From contig JAVHOP010000035.1 in the NCBI GenBank assembly GCA_036170135.1, positions 1-16,608 on the forward strand: a stretch of DNA of 16,608 nucleotides, written 5' to 3'. The position numbers and the translations under genes are program-made. The notes beneath the pieces are model-generated. The model did no database searches and was not told the origin of the DNA. It saw only the letters and a list, made by a program, of their open reading frames with translations. Positions 7,020-15,419 of the stretch are shown piece by piece. Every line of letters starts with the position of its first letter. The stretch's first letter is position 1. This DNA comes from CG1-02-35-72 sp036170135. GTDB taxonomy: Bacteria > Bacteroidota > Bacteroidia > Flavobacteriales > Flavobacteriaceae.

Positions 7020-7921
7020 CAACTAATTTTTTTTTGAGCCCAAAAAAGCCCGAGCCCCAGTCCTGAAATAATATGCCAAATTCCCCAAGTTGCTGCTATT
7101 AAAGCCATGCCTCCCATGCCATTAAAGAAAGTAAAAATAATTAATAAACCTAAACCAGAGTTTTGAATACCGGTTTCTATGGCGATTGTTCTTTGATTTT
7201 GTTGTGATAATTTAAAGATTTTAGCAGAATAATAACCAGTAAAAATTGCCAATAAATTATGAGCAATAACAATTAAAATTACTTCAAAAATATATTGTTT
7301 TAAGACTTGAAAATTATTAAAAATGGCTATCGCTACAAACCCGATGAAAATAGAAATAGAAATAAATTTGAGTGGTTTAACTACAACGCTCGACCATTTA
7401 GGTAGGTATTTACTAGTGGTCATTCCGAGTAATAACGGAATTCCTAGAATTAAGGCAATTACTTTGAAGAGTTCATACGGATTGAGTTCGATACTTTTTA
7501 AAATGGTAGATGTAGGTTTATATAACCGACCCCATAATTCAAAATTAAAAGGCGTTAAAAACATCGCCAATAAAGTTGAAAAAGCTGTTAAACTAATAGA
7601 TAGAGCGGTATTGCCATGAGCCAATTTGGTAATGAAATTTGAGATATTACCACCAGGGCAAGCAGCCACCAAAAACATACCTAAAGCGATGCTTGGTTGT
7701 GGTTTAATGATGCTTACTAATACAAAGGTCAATGCTGGCAAGAAGATAAACTGCGATAAAAACCCAATAATTAAGGGTTTTGGATTGATGGCTAGGAGTT
7801 TAAAATCTTTTAGCTTGACACCAAGCGCTACCCCAAACATGATAATAGCTAAACTCAGGTTGAGCAACCATACACTATCTTGATTAAAACTGACTTGTGC
7901 ATTATTTAAAATATCATCCAA
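7019..7921 (-). CDS. BASS-family transporter (bile acid:sodium symporter / SBF fold)
   Basis: This 300-residue protein has about nine to ten hydrophobic segments. Family motifs are MFGVALGVKLKDF (28-40), the discontinuous-helix element CPGGNISNFITKLAHGN (88-104) and ETGIQNSGLGL (249-259), in which E249, Q253 and N254 correspond to residues that bind sodium in structurally known BASS proteins. It should be a sodium-coupled importer of an organic acid at the inner membrane. The substrate cannot be read from the sequence, and bile acid is unlikely in a free-living bacterium. The first in-frame start is TTG at 7921, four bases after the DUF4159 stop. An in-frame stop lies nine codons upstream, and the next in-frame ATG (residue 28) would remove the first helix, so TTG is preferred. 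Its stop overlaps the acyltransferase ATG by one base. Confidence 0.9.
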   Translation of the reverse strand: MDDILNNAQVSFNQDSVWLLNLSLAIIMFGVALGVKLKDFKLLAINPKPLIIGFLSQFIFLPALTFVLVSIIKPQPSIALGMFLVAACPGGNISNFITKLAHGNTALSISLTAFSTLLAMFLTPFNFELWGRLYKPTSTILKSIELNPYELFKVIALILGIPLLLGMTTSKYLPKWSSVVVKPLKFISISIFIGFVAIAIFNNFQVLKQYIFEVILIVIAHNLLAIFTGYYSAKIFKLSQQNQRTIAIETGIQNSGLGLLIIFTFFNGMGGMALIAATWGIWHIISGLGLGLFWAQKKIS

Positions 7922-7925
7922 AAGC

Positions 7926-8585
7926 TTAATTGTTAAAAATGTAAGTTAAAATATTACAACCCATTTCAAGTGCTTTGGTCCTAATTTCTAAGGGGTCGTT
8001 ATGCACTTCGGCAAGTTCCCAGCCATCACCTAAATCACATTCATAATCGTAAAATACAACTAGGCGCCCCTTGTAGATTATGCCAAAACCTTGAGCGGGT
8101 TTGCCATCGTGTTCATGGATTTTTGGCAAGCCATTTTTAAATTCAAATTTTTGATGATAAATAGGATGATCTAAAGGCAATTCAATAAAATCGAGTTCTG
8201 GGAAAACTTTTTTCATTTCGCGACGCATATAACTGTCAATTCCATAGTTATCTGATATATGTAAAAATCCACCCGAAATTAAATATTTTCTGAGATTTTG
8301 AGCTTCATCATCCGAAAAGAAAACATTGCCATGTCCCGTCATATCGATGATAGCGTAATTAAAAATATCGGTGCTACCAGGTGTTACCGTACCAATTTCT
8401 TCAACAATTTTAGTCTGATTATTAGCATTCGAAAATTTGACTAAATTTGGTAAAGCTGTTGGATTTGCATACCAATCGCCACCACCACTGTATTTTAAAA
8501 CCGCCAGCTGTTGTGCGCCAATTAAGTTGAAGCTCAATAACAGAATTGCAGAATAGATTTTTTTTAACATTGTTAACTTATTCAT
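7926..8585 (-). CDS. DUF4159 domain exported protein
   Basis: This 219-residue protein has a signal peptide. If translation starts at Met6 (8570) the leader reads MLKKIYSAILLLSFNLIGA, an ideal type I signal; the longer ATG at 8585 adds five residues and overlaps the rsmE stop by eight bases. The mature part has the DUF4159 hallmarks: LKYSGGGDWYANPTALPNL near the start, DMTGHGNVFFSDDE, LISGGFLHISDNYGIDS, LPLDHPIYH and DLGDGWE. The fold resembles a glutamine-amidotransferase-like or flavodoxin-like domain, as in related DUF4159 proteins, but I see no proven catalytic triad. It probably works in the periplasm; its function is unknown. It is packed between rsmE and the transporter, so it depends on an upstream promoter. 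Confidence 0.9.
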   Translation of the reverse strand: MNKLTMLKKIYSAILLLSFNLIGAQQLAVLKYSGGGDWYANPTALPNLVKFSNANNQTKIVEEIGTVTPGSTDIFNYAIIDMTGHGNVFFSDDEAQNLRKYLISGGFLHISDNYGIDSYMRREMKKVFPELDFIELPLDHPIYHQKFEFKNGLPKIHEHDGKPAQGFGIIYKGRLVVFYDYECDLGDGWELAEVHNDPLEIRTKALEMGCNILTYIFNN

Positions 8586-9285
8586 TTATAAATGCCACAC
8601 TATGACAGGCAACGATGCCAGCAGTTTCTGTTCGCAACCTACTATTACCCAAAGATACGGGTTTAAATGTATTTTCGAGTGCCAATTTGATTTCTTTTAA
8701 TGAAAAGTCGCCTTCGGGTCCTATTAAAATTGTAATGCGTTCGGCGGGTTTTACAACCTCCTTTAACTGAATTTTATCTTGGTCTTCGCAATGGGCAATG
8801 AGTTTTAAACCTTCAGTTTTTTGAGCCATAAAATCCGAAAAGGACAGCAGCTCATTTAATTTTGGATGGTGAAAATGAAGCGACTGTTTTGATGCGGCGA
8901 TGATTATTTTTTCTAATCGGTCGACTTTAATAGTTTTGCGCTCAGAGTGTTCGCAAAGTATTGGAGTTATTTCATCAATGCCAATTTCGGTTGCTTTTTC
9001 TAAAAACCATTCAAAGCGTTCGTTTAATTTTGTTGGCGCTATGGCGATGTGCAAATAGTAAGGATGTGGTTTTGGTTTTTCAATGATACTCAAAATATTA
9101 ACACTGCAATGTTTTTCGTTGGCGTCAAAAATGGATGCTACAAATAACAAGCCGTTGCCATTGGTAATTTGCAAGATATCGCCTTCTTTTTTACGCAAAA
9201 CTTTGATGATATGCCGGCTTTCAACTTTATCAAACGATAAGTGTTTGGAATCTTTTGTAAGCGTTGGGTTAAAAAATAATTGCAT
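8578..9285 (-). CDS. rsmE: 16S rRNA m3U1498 methyltransferase RsmE
   Basis: This 235-residue protein has the length and layout of RsmE. An N-terminal PUA-like RNA-binding domain (about 1-70, with HIIKVLRKKEGD at 25-36) precedes a SPOUT methyltransferase domain with EKATEIGI (96-103), ILIGPEGDFS (186-195) and the trefoil-knot SAM-binding SLGNSRLRTETA (211-222). RsmE methylates N3 of U1498 in the decoding region of assembled 30S subunits, using S-adenosylmethionine. It starts with ATG at 9285, five bases after the preceding stop, and its own stop overlaps the start of the DUF4159 gene. A housekeeping gene embedded among envelope genes suggests simple co-transcription, not a shared pathway. Confidence 0.96.
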   Translation of the reverse strand: MQLFFNPTLTKDSKHLSFDKVESRHIIKVLRKKEGDILQITNGNGLLFVASIFDANEKHCSVNILSIIEKPKPHPYYLHIAIAPTKLNERFEWFLEKATEIGIDEITPILCEHSERKTIKVDRLEKIIIAASKQSLHFHHPKLNELLSFSDFMAQKTEGLKLIAHCEDQDKIQLKEVVKPAERITILIGPEGDFSLKEIKLALENTFKPVSLGNSRLRTETAGIVACHSVAFINE

Positions 9286-9290
9286 AATAA

Positions 9291-10412
9291 TCAGACTAAA
9301 GTTTTAGAATAAGTGCAACGTCTTTGATGGTTTATTTGACCAAATTTCTTCCAAATGGCAGCAATAGCAATATTATTGGCTAGTTCGGGCGTCCTGATAA
9401 AATTAACAATGTTTAATTTTTCAAATGTCATTTGAAAATCTCTAAAGATTAAGGCATTAATCCCTTTGTTTTGATAGTCTGGATGAACGCCAATGAGATA
9501 CGATATAACATCTTTACTGTATTTTTTTGCATAGAGCAGATGTAAAATTCCGAAGGGGAACAGATGGCCTTTTGCCTTTTGCAAAGCGCGTGAAAAGGAT
9601 GGCATCGTAATGCCAAAAGCAATTAACTTTTGGTCTTTATCGATTACAAATTTGATATATTCGGGATTTATAAAACTGATATAGCGCTTTTTAATATATT
9701 CAATTTCGGTTGCTGTTATGGGAACAAAGGTAGAAAGAGAGGCGTAACAGGCATTAAATAAGTCAAACATCTCAGTAACATAAGGCAGCAAATCTTTGGT
9801 CTTGGTAAACCTGAGCGACTTGACTTGATAGCGTTGTTCAATTAAAGCGCTGGCGCGTTCTAAAGGAGCTCGCTCTACATTTTTAAATTCAAATTTATTT
9901 TCTAAGTATTCTTTTTCTACTTTAAAGCCCATTTTTTCAAAATGCGATTGATAATAGGGGTAATTGTACCAAGTAATCATCGTTCCAATATGGTCAAAAC
10001 CAAAAGTTAAAACGCCTACCTTATCGAGATTAGAAAAGCCAACGGGACCCTCCATAAATTCCAGTTTATTGATGAGGCCTATTTCTTTAACTTTGTTTAT
10101 TAAGGCGCTACTCACATTAAAATCATCAATAAAATCAAACCAACCAAAACGCATCTTTTTGAGACCTTGGGTTTCAACTTCTGTCCAGTTTATAATTGCG
10201 GCTATTCTGCCAACAATATTCTTATTTTTATAAGCCAAAAAGAAATCGGCTTGGGCATGTTTAAAAACGGGGTTAATATCGGGATCAAAGCTTTCTAACT
10301 CATCTTTGATAATGGGGGGTACCCAATAGGCATTATTTTTATAAAGTGAAAACGGAAATTCAACAAAACGCCTAAGTTCTTTTTTGCTCGTAACTTTTTT
10401 TATTTCAATCAT
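9291..10412 (-). CDS. Two-lobed GNAT-like protein of unknown substrate
   Basis: This 373-residue cytoplasmic protein is typical of a conserved Bacteroidetes family. The N-terminal half (about 1-180) has the marks YKNNAYWVPPI, VGRIAAIIN (67-75), RFGWFDFIDD (88-97) and EGPVGFSNLDKVG (121-133). The C-terminal half (about 195-373) has a GNAT acetyl-CoA loop candidate, GVHPDYQNKGINALI (308-322), after a core strand ISYLI. I infer two GNAT-like lobes, of which the second looks the better candidate for binding acyl-CoA. Homologues sometimes carry the label GTP cyclohydrolase; no zinc or GTP-binding motif of that enzyme is visible, so I would not use it. The start ATG at 10412 overlaps the upstream stop by eight bases. 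The acceptor is unknown. Confidence 0.8.
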   Translation of the reverse strand: MIEIKKVTSKKELRRFVEFPFSLYKNNAYWVPPIIKDELESFDPDINPVFKHAQADFFLAYKNKNIVGRIAAIINWTEVETQGLKKMRFGWFDFIDDFNVSSALINKVKEIGLINKLEFMEGPVGFSNLDKVGVLTFGFDHIGTMITWYNYPYYQSHFEKMGFKVEKEYLENKFEFKNVERAPLERASALIEQRYQVKSLRFTKTKDLLPYVTEMFDLFNACYASLSTFVPITATEIEYIKKRYISFINPEYIKFVIDKDQKLIAFGITMPSFSRALQKAKGHLFPFGILHLLYAKKYSKDVISYLIGVHPDYQNKGINALIFRDFQMTFEKLNIVNFIRTPELANNIAIAAIWKKFGQINHQRRCTYSKTLV

Positions 10413-11553
10413 TTTGTTCGTTGTCTTGCGGGTTGATTTGCTCTGTTTTATCCCTTTTTATACGCTTAGAAAACCAACTTTTTTTAGGCTTGTCTTTTTT
10501 AAGGGGCTTTATTTTAATAGGCTTTATGGTACGCTTGGTATTTTTTACTTTGGTGGTCTCTTTAATTTTCTTGACTTTTCTAACCGATTTTGTTTGTCGG
10601 TAGAGGCGTTGCAAGGCACTTTTCTTTTTATAAACCTCGTCTTTATTGCGATTCTTATCAATTAGCAATTTGTCAACTGCTTCTAATTGCGTTTGCTTAT
10701 TTATTTTTTCTAAGTGTTTGTCTAGTCGCCATGAAGCTCCAAACCCGACATAGGCACCAATAGCAGATCCTTCAAAAAAAAGTCGTAATGAAGCGTCGAG
10801 TTGCAAGTCCTTATTTTTTAAATAAGCCAAACCGCCAGCTACTTGAAATTCGTTGTTATAGTTGACATTATAGCGTCCTAAATTTTCTAAAAAAATTGAA
10901 TATTTGTCGTTTAGCGTGTAGGTTTCGCTAAGGATATAAGTATAAGATGCCTGTGGCGTACCAAGCTTATCTATAATAACATTTGTAAGAATTACATACC
11001 TATCGGTGAGATCATTTTGCAGATAAACGGCAATTTTTGGACTGATACCTTCGTGAAAATCGCCACTGCCAACGGGGGTGTTAATTCCGAAATATGCTCC
11101 CACACTGGGTGTGAGCCTTTTTTTATCGAAGGCCATGCGTTTTTTCCAACTGCGGACTTCCTTAAATTTGTTGTCGTATGCTTGTTGATAAAGCAAATAT
11201 TTAGCGCCAATGGTAACTTGACTTAAAACGCTGATATTTTTAAAAGAGGTGTGAATATTTCTAAATGCCAATCGATCATTGTCGTAGGTTAGATTGAGAT
11301 TGAATTCTAACTTTTCATTAAATTGACTGTAACGCAGCAATAACTCTTCGCCAAAAGTTTGCGGTGTTGAAAAGCGATTTTTTATTTGAGAGCGTTGGTA
11401 AAAAAAACCTCCTTCTACTTGATAAATACCAGAGCCAACTCCAAAAGGACTCACCGAAAATCCGGGACGATTTGAATTAATGATTTCAGTATATTGTGCT
11501 TTAAGTAATTGTGTAAACCCAATCAATAGAAAAAGTAAAAAACCTTTTTTCAT
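10405..11553 (-). CDS. Outer-membrane beta-barrel protein with a long lysine-rich C-terminal tail
   Basis: This 382-residue protein begins with a signal peptide (about 1-19, cut near LKA-Q). Residues about 20-280 alternate polar and aromatic residues in short amphipathic strands. NSNRPGFSVSPFGVGSGIYQVEGG near the start resembles the transporter / phenol MetA-pathway (PF13557-type) barrels found in flavobacteria. The last barrel-like strand, GAYVGFGASWRL, ends near residue 277, well before the C-terminus. The remaining 105 residues are hydrophilic, and between about 301 and 369 roughly 30 of 69 residues are Lys or Arg, with KPIKIKPLKKDKPKK as the core. The tail would face the periplasm if the barrel ends there. 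The gene heads the six-gene leftward run and has a TAnnTTTG element just upstream. The cargo or ligand is unknown. Confidence 0.8.
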   Translation of the reverse strand: MKKGFLLFLLIGFTQLLKAQYTEIINSNRPGFSVSPFGVGSGIYQVEGGFFYQRSQIKNRFSTPQTFGEELLLRYSQFNEKLEFNLNLTYDNDRLAFRNIHTSFKNISVLSQVTIGAKYLLYQQAYDNKFKEVRSWKKRMAFDKKRLTPSVGAYFGINTPVGSGDFHEGISPKIAVYLQNDLTDRYVILTNVIIDKLGTPQASYTYILSETYTLNDKYSIFLENLGRYNVNYNNEFQVAGGLAYLKNKDLQLDASLRLFFEGSAIGAYVGFGASWRLDKHLEKINKQTQLEAVDKLLIDKNRNKDEVYKKKSALQRLYRQTKSVRKVKKIKETTKVKNTKRTIKPIKIKPLKKDKPKKSWFSKRIKRDKTEQINPQDNEQND

Positions 11554-11575
11554 AAAAAATGATAACTTTAATTTT

Positions 11576-11583
11576 CAAATATA
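11576..11583 (-). promoter_or_regulatory. Bacteroidetes -7 promoter element (TAnnTTTG) for the leftward six-gene run
   Basis: Read on the minus strand the bases are TATATTTG, an exact TAnnTTTG match, 22 bases before the ATG at 11553. No clear -33 TTG was found at the usual distance. The position just ahead of the first gene of a tightly packed run supports its use. Confidence 0.45.
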
Positions 11584-11627
11584 ATAGATTTTATGAATTA
11601 ATAACCGCTAAGTTAACAGCAAATTAG

Positions 11628-11635
11628 TATTTTTG
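11628..11635 (+). promoter_or_regulatory. Bacteroidetes -7 promoter element (TAnnTTTG) for the DUF4834-YfhO-GT unit
   Basis: TATTTTTG fits TAnnTTTG exactly and ends 32 bases before the ATG at 11668. A -33 TTG is not clear. Together with the element at 11576-11583 it would make a compact divergent promoter pair in the 114-bp gap. Confidence 0.4.
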
Positions 11636-11667
11636 AGTTCTTAATTTTTTATAAAACCGAATGCACT

Positions 11668-11937
11668 ATGGGCTTACTTAGAACCCTTTTAATCATCTTA
11701 TTAGTTTATTACGGACTAAAGTTTATTGCAAGATATATACTGCCTTTAATTATTACCCAGGCTATTTCAAAGGTTCAAGAGAACATGAAAAATCAACATA
11801 AACAACAACAGCCACAAGCTAAAGAAGGCGAAACGATTGTTGATTTTGCCCCTAAATCTTCATCAAATAATCAACAAGTTGGTGAGTATATTGACTTTGA
11901 AGAAGTCGATTCTAAAACAAATCATAAATCTAAATGA
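11668..11937 (+). CDS. DUF4834 small single-helix membrane protein
   Basis: This 89-residue protein has one membrane helix (about 5-33: LLRTLLIILLVYYGLKF and on to ILPLII), then a charged, glutamine-rich linker, and ends with a conserved-looking GETIVDFAP and VGEYIDFEEVD. This matches the DUF4834 family, known mainly from flavobacteria, and no function is established. The helix start, with few positive residues before it and Lys/Arg after, suggests the tail is in the cytoplasm. Its stop overlaps the YfhO ATG by four bases (ATGA), so the two are translationally linked, and an accessory or assembly role for the YfhO protein is plausible but unproven. Confidence 0.85.
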   Translation: MGLLRTLLIILLVYYGLKFIARYILPLIITQAISKVQENMKNQHKQQQPQAKEGETIVDFAPKSSSNNQQVGEYIDFEEVDSKTNHKSK

Positions 11938-14351
11938 AATTAAAATCTTATTTGCCTTATTTTGTTGCGGTAGTAGTTTTTGCTATTGTTGCCGTGAATT
12001 ATTTTTATCCTGTTTTAGCAGGTAAACAGATTTTGCAAAGTGATATAGTCCAGTTTACTGGCATGTCTCACGAAGTGGTGCAATATCGCGATAAATTTCA
12101 CAGCGAACCTTATTGGACTGATGCCGCTTTTGGGGGTATGCCAACCTATCAATTGAGCGCTTATTACCCGCTTAATTATGTTCAGAAATTAGACCAAGTT
12201 TTGCGCTTTTTACCGCGTCCGGCCGACTATTTATTTCTTTACTTTTTTGGTTTTTTTGTCTTGCTAACGGTATTAAAAGTAGAGTGGAAGCTCGCTATAT
12301 TTGGAGCTTTAGCTTTTGGATTTAGCACTTATTTCATCATCATTTTAGGTGTAGGCCACAATGCTAAGGCACTTGCCATTGCCTATATGCCACTCGTTTT
12401 AGCGGGAGTTTTGCTCATATTTAACAAAAATTATTTTAAGGGTTTTTTGCTTACCACGCTTGCTTTGGCTTTAGAAGTTGCTGCCAGCCACATTCAAATG
12501 ACCTATTACATGTCGTTTGTTTTAATGTTCATCGCTTTGGTTTATTTGATTCAAGCTATTAAAAATAAGGGACTTAATAATTATTTTAAGCAAATAGCTT
12601 TTCTGGTTTTGGCAAGTGTTTTGGCTATTGGCGTCAATGCAACACCTCTTATGGCAACATCGCAATACGCTAAACATAGCACCCGTGGTAAAAGTGAATT
12701 GACTATTGCTCCCAACGGAACAACTAAACCCATTACCAATGGTTTGGATACTGAATATATCACGCAGTACAGTTACAGCCCGCTTGAGACATTTAACTTG
12801 CTGGTCCCACGTTTTTTGGGTGGTGGTTCGCATGAAGCTTTAGGAGTCGATTCTAATATTTATAAGTTTTTAGTTGATAAAACTGAACCAAATCAGGCCA
12901 AGCAATTTGCACAAAATGCGCCTTTGTATTGGGGTAAACAACCTATTGTAGCAGCGCCTGCCTATATTGGCGCGGTGCTGATTTTTTTAGCGTTTATGGG
13001 CTTTTTATTGCTAAAAGGTAATCATAAAATTTGGCTTGTTTCGGCAATTTGCTTTGCTATTTTACTAAGTTGGGGGAAAAATTTAAGTGTTGTAACCGAT
13101 TTTTTTATAAAATATATCCCACTTTATAACAAGTTTAGAGCAGTCTCATCTATTCAAGTTATTGCTGAATTGTGTATTCCCATTTTAGCGCTTTTAGGAT
13201 TGTCTAAATTCTTTTCTAGCGATAGTTCTAATGCAGATAAATTGAAGAGCCTCAAGAATTCAAGTCTTGCCTTAGGTGGATTATTGTTAGTTTTTGTATT
13301 ATTTGGAACGAGCTTTTTTGCCTTCGAAGGCATCAATGATGGTTATTTTGCCAAAATACTTCCCGGTCTTGATGGCGCCATCATTGCCGATAGAAAAGAA
13401 GTCTTTTTTAATGACAGTTTACGCTCGTTAGTTCTCATATTATTAACGGCAGGTGTGCTATGGGGATTCTTAAAATCAAAAATTAACCAATCGCTCACGG
13501 TTGTTATTTTAGGATTATTGATGGTTTTAGATTTAGTTTTGGTAGATTTGAATTATGTAAATGCCTCCAATTTTGTTTCTGCTAAACAAGTTAAGCAACC
13601 CATTGTTAAGTCAGAAATTGATGAACGTATTCTGCTAGACACAAGCCATTTTAGAGTGGCTAATTTTGCGGTTGACCCGATGAATGACGGCACAACTTCT
13701 TATTATCATCTCTCTATTGGTGGCTATCATGCTGCAAAACCAGGACGTTATCAAGATTTATACGATTTTCAAATTTCGAAAAATAACATTGAGGTTTTAA
13801 ATATGTTAAATACCAAATACATTATTTTTCCTGTTGATAATAAGGTAGATGTCCAATTAAACCCGAATGCTTCGGGCAATGCATGGCTTGTAAATGACGT
13901 TAAGTTTGTAAAAAATGCCAATGATGAAATGATGGCTTTAACCACATTTGTGGCGAAGGATACCGCCATTATTAACCTTTCCGATTTTCCTAAAGCTAAA
14001 GCTGAATTTCAAAATTTAGAAACTGATTCTATAGCGCAAATAAGCTTGGTAAGTTATCTCCCAAATCATTTAGAATATCAAAGTGAGAGTAGTAAAGAAG
14101 CACTCGCTGTATTTTCTGAAATGTATTATAAAGACGGTTGGATTGCCACTATTGATAGCACAGAAGTGCCAATTTATAGGGCAAATTATGTGTTGCGCGC
14201 ATTAAAAATTCCGGCAGGTAAACATCAAATTGTATTTGTTTTTAAACCACAAGTCATCCAAACAGGAACGATGATTACTTCCATTTCATTTATTTTGTGG
14301 ATTTTAATTATTGTGGGATGGATGGTTTACAATAAAAAAGTAAAAGCTTAA
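11934..14351 (+). CDS. YfhO-family polytopic membrane protein (GT-C-like)
   Basis: This 805-residue protein has about twelve hydrophobic helices up to residue 540 (for example 8-26, 98-142, 146-206, 220-236, 338-380, 405-424, 446-464, 495-536), a soluble region of about 235 residues (540-775) and a last helix (about 778-799). The first outer loop has QSDIVQF (36-42). An acidic residue at this place is typical of GT-C glycosyltransferases that use polyprenyl-phosphate sugars. In Bacillus, YfhO works with a CsbB-type glycosyltransferase to add sugars to lipoteichoic acid. A Gram-negative cell lacks that polymer, so the acceptor here must be another envelope glycan or protein. It is coupled by overlap to DUF4834 upstream and followed after three bases by a GT4 gene, suggesting one pathway. 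Confidence 0.87.
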   Translation: MKLKSYLPYFVAVVVFAIVAVNYFYPVLAGKQILQSDIVQFTGMSHEVVQYRDKFHSEPYWTDAAFGGMPTYQLSAYYPLNYVQKLDQVLRFLPRPADYLFLYFFGFFVLLTVLKVEWKLAIFGALAFGFSTYFIIILGVGHNAKALAIAYMPLVLAGVLLIFNKNYFKGFLLTTLALALEVAASHIQMTYYMSFVLMFIALVYLIQAIKNKGLNNYFKQIAFLVLASVLAIGVNATPLMATSQYAKHSTRGKSELTIAPNGTTKPITNGLDTEYITQYSYSPLETFNLLVPRFLGGGSHEALGVDSNIYKFLVDKTEPNQAKQFAQNAPLYWGKQPIVAAPAYIGAVLIFLAFMGFLLLKGNHKIWLVSAICFAILLSWGKNLSVVTDFFIKYIPLYNKFRAVSSIQVIAELCIPILALLGLSKFFSSDSSNADKLKSLKNSSLALGGLLLVFVLFGTSFFAFEGINDGYFAKILPGLDGAIIADRKEVFFNDSLRSLVLILLTAGVLWGFLKSKINQSLTVVILGLLMVLDLVLVDLNYVNASNFVSAKQVKQPIVKSEIDERILLDTSHFRVANFAVDPMNDGTTSYYHLSIGGYHAAKPGRYQDLYDFQISKNNIEVLNMLNTKYIIFPVDNKVDVQLNPNASGNAWLVNDVKFVKNANDEMMALTTFVAKDTAIINLSDFPKAKAEFQNLETDSIAQISLVSYLPNHLEYQSESSKEALAVFSEMYYKDGWIATIDSTEVPIYRANYVLRALKIPAGKHQIVFVFKPQVIQTGTMITSISFILWILIIVGWMVYNKKVKA

Positions 14352-14354
14352 CAT

Positions 14355-15419
14355 TTGAAGCCAAAACTGATCTATTTTTATCCCGCTAAGGCCACTTTTA
14401 TTGAAAGAGATATTAACTATTTATCAAAAAATTATGAGGTCTTAACACAAGATTTGCCGTGGACAAATAAACAGCTGATTTTGATAAATTTTATCAGACA
14501 GAAGCTCTTTATGCTGAAACACCTTTTTGATACCAGAATTTATTTGGTAATGTTTGGAGGTTATTGGTCCTATTTACCTACTTTATTTGGAAAATTTTTT
14601 AACAAACGTGTTTTTATTATTTTAGGCGGAACTGATTGTGTGTCGTTTCCCGAAATCAATTATGGAAGTCTGCGAAAACAACCTTTAAAGTGGTTTATTA
14701 AAAAATCGTATCAGTGGAGTGAACGCTTGCTGCCTGTTGATGACAGTTTAATATTTTCAGATTATAATTACAACCCAAATGCCATCAATAAATTGCAAGG
14801 TGTCAAGGCTTTTTTTAAAAATTTAAATACCCCTTATACGGTGATTCCCAATGGATTTGATACCGAATATTGGTTGTCTAAATCTGAAGTTAAAATACCA
14901 AATTCGTTTATAAGTGTTGCCTACGTCAATGACGAATCGCGTTTTATTTTAAAAGGATTTGATAGCATTTTAAGATTGGCAAAACGCTTTAAGGATGCTA
15001 CTTTTACCCTGATTGGAATATCTGCGGCTTTTGCTAAAACCTTGGCAATTCCAGAAAATGTGATACTATTTAACGATTTAAAACCAGAAGCTATTAAGGA
15101 GCAACTTGCACAACATCAGTTTTATTTGCAGTTATCCTTGTCAGAAGGTTTTCCAAATGCTTTAGCCGAAGCGATGTTGATGCGCTGCATTCCCATTGGA
15201 AGCGCAGTAGGTGCCATTCCTAAAATTATTGGAGATACGGGTTTAATTTTGACAAATAACGATGCTGATTTATTGGTTTCCGAAATTCAAAAATTACGAA
15301 ACCAAACGCCTTTAGCACTAGAAGTGATGGGCATTTCAGCGAAATCGCAAATAAGCGAAAATTTTAATATTGCACACCGAATAGAATTAATACGCGCCAC
15401 TTTAGCCGATAAAAGATGA
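14355..15419 (+). CDS. GT4-type glycosyltransferase (GT-B fold)
   Basis: This 354-residue protein has the GT-B two-lobe layout. The N-lobe begins at once with KLIYFYPAKATF and contains IILGGTDC (88-95). The linker IPNGFDTEYW (164-173) precedes the C-lobe, with LKGFDSILRLAKRF and the nucleotide-sugar signature SLSEGFPNALAEAML (261-275, E264 and E272 in the ExxxxxxxE spacing). It should transfer an activated sugar from a nucleotide donor in the cytoplasm to a lipid-linked or envelope glycan acceptor. The start is TTG at 14355, three bases after the YfhO stop. No ATG or GTG lies nearby in frame, and the first internal ATG (residue 53) would delete the first strands. Its stop overlaps the next glycosyltransferase ATG by four bases. 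Sugar and acceptor are unknown. Confidence 0.9.
   Translation: MKPKLIYFYPAKATFIERDINYLSKNYEVLTQDLPWTNKQLILINFIRQKLFMLKHLFDTRIYLVMFGGYWSYLPTLFGKFFNKRVFIILGGTDCVSFPEINYGSLRKQPLKWFIKKSYQWSERLLPVDDSLIFSDYNYNPNAINKLQGVKAFFKNLNTPYTVIPNGFDTEYWLSKSEVKIPNSFISVAYVNDESRFILKGFDSILRLAKRFKDATFTLIGISAAFAKTLAIPENVILFNDLKPEAIKEQLAQHQFYLQLSLSEGFPNALAEAMLMRCIPIGSAVGAIPKIIGDTGLILTNNDADLLVSEIQKLRNQTPLALEVMGISAKSQISENFNIAHRIELIRATLADKR

Noticed and set aside
7323..7883. Two plus-strand open frames over the BASS gene.
   Set aside because: They are shadows of a well-supported transporter gene and show no coherent protein features.
5976..10412. PlsC-like and GNAT-like genes in one run, reminiscent of the GlsA/GlsB pair for glycine lipids.
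   Set aside because: The GNAT-like protein belongs to a different two-lobed family and is separated from PlsC by three genes; the resemblance is only in the broad fold.
10992..11226. Open frames on both other frames over the barrel gene.
   Set aside because: The barrel gene has a signal peptide, strand pattern and promoter; these frames have none.
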